DNA of 21,294 bases from positions 1-21,294 of IMG/VR virus record IMGVR_UViG_3300027733_000240, one strand, 5' to 3'. This document shows, one piece after another, positions 20,923 to 21,294 of the stretch (the first letter of the stretch is position 1; every line of letters starts with the position of its first letter). The translations under genes and the position numbers were made by a program. The notes under the pieces were generated by a model, which worked only from the letters and a program-made list of their open reading frames with translations, ran no database searches and had not been told where the DNA came from. This stretch comes from a virus.

Positions 20923-21294
20923 TTTTAAGTTCCTTTAAACGTTTGTTTTTGACTGCAATTACTTTGGCTTGATACATCTGGTCGCCATCGCAACAAGCAT
21001 AAGCCCCGTTGTAAGCAAGTTTCAATTCGTCTATGGTCGCGCAAGTCGCCATAACGCCTAATTGCTCCTCAATAAACCTTACGTTTGGCTCTGATGCTGG
21101 TTGTGCTTGTTTCCTAGTTGCTGCATTGCCATCGTCATCCTCTGGAGCAATACCGCAAGCCGCCATCAAAGAATAGCGCCGTGCATACGTTAACGCCGAG
21201 CCGTAACCTTGCGGGTCTTGTTTGGCAGCGGGAACGTGCAACTTGCCACATTCCATCATCTCGCCCGATTCGTGGACAAAGACTGTTTCCACAG
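20912..21294 (-). CDS. erf: ERF-family single-strand annealing protein, 5' end outside the window
   Basis: The visible C-terminal ~127 codons start with HESGEMMECGKL and carry QDPQGYGSALTYARRYSLMA followed by CGIAPEDDDGN. The QxxGSAxTYARRYxLxxxxGI(A/P)xxDDDGN signature defines ERF annealases (P22 Erf and relatives), which pair complementary single strands during recombination and genome circularisation. A C-terminal tail (IEEQLGVMATCATIDELKLA, MYQAKVIAVKNKRLKELK) is helical. The frame is open to the right edge and the GTG at 21292 is probably an internal Val codon, so the N-terminus is missing. It is the first visible gene of the early operon. Confidence 0.88.
   Translation of the reverse strand, partial: VETVFVHESGEMMECGKLHVPAAKQDPQGYGSALTYARRYSLMAACGIAPEDDDGNAATRKQAQPASEPNVRFIEEQLGVMATCATIDELKLAYNGAYACCDGDQMYQAKVIAVKNKRLKELKNVA

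Noticed and set aside
1-21294. tRNA genes, CRISPR arrays, insertion sequences or attachment sites
   Set aside because: There are almost no intergenic spaces to hold them. No cloverleaf, spaced direct repeats, transposase or integrase was seen.

Overview
The window is part of the genome of a short-tailed (P22-like podovirus) bacteriophage or a closely related prophage. The last 73 codons of a P22-type coat protein open the window. The head-tail genes follow in P22 order: gp4-like adaptor, gp10-like tail hub, a small protein, a gp7-like ejection protein and two further large ejection-type proteins. After these come a tail-fibre/collar protein, a lysis cassette, and on the opposite strand an ERF/YqaJ recombination module with small early genes. 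The small early proteins and moderate GC resemble phages of freshwater proteobacteria, possibly betaproteobacteria. That host guess is an inference from memory of such proteins and is weak. No host gene, integrase, tRNA, CRISPR array or insertion sequence is visible.

Layout. (1) 3-224: end of the coat gene. (2) 282-6978: ten genes between coat and gp4. They are small beta-rich virion proteins, a 684-aa repetitive fibre, two glycine-rich adhesin-like proteins, a fibre-like protein with a recognisable C-terminal domain, and two conserved phage proteins of unknown role. P22 has nothing of this kind between coat and gp4, so this looks like an accessory cassette for host recognition and capsid decoration. 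(3) 6957-15523: neck/tail hub and DNA-ejection genes. A ~65-residue beta module occurs once in the gp4-like protein and twice in the gp10-like protein. (4) 15513-16055: collar-domain fibre/spike. (5) 16052-17815: five overlapping lysis genes ending in a GH24 lysozyme. (6) 17800-21294, minus strand: twelve tightly overlapping genes. In order of transcription they are ERF annealase, YqaJ exonuclease, SSB-like protein, a PD-(D/E)XK nuclease-like protein, then eight small proteins, three of them with features worth noting (two tiny membrane proteins and a helix-turn-helix protein).

How it works together. The plus-strand genes form one nearly gap-free late transcription unit. Its only clear internal punctuation is a rho-independent terminator at about 744-774 and a GC hairpin just after the coat gene. 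The minus-strand genes look like one early operon entering from beyond the right edge, with most start codons overlapping the preceding stop (ATGA, TTGA). The two units converge and their last genes overlap tail to tail by 16 bp (17800-17815). I see no terminator between them. No stretch over 300 bases lacks a gene. The largest gaps are 225-281 and 726-810, both described below.

I do not see an obviously new enzymatic system. The observations most worth a second look are the repeated beta module shared by two neck proteins, the fibre/adhesin cassette inserted after the coat gene, the internal glycine repeats of the ejection protein, and the unusual lysis cassette.
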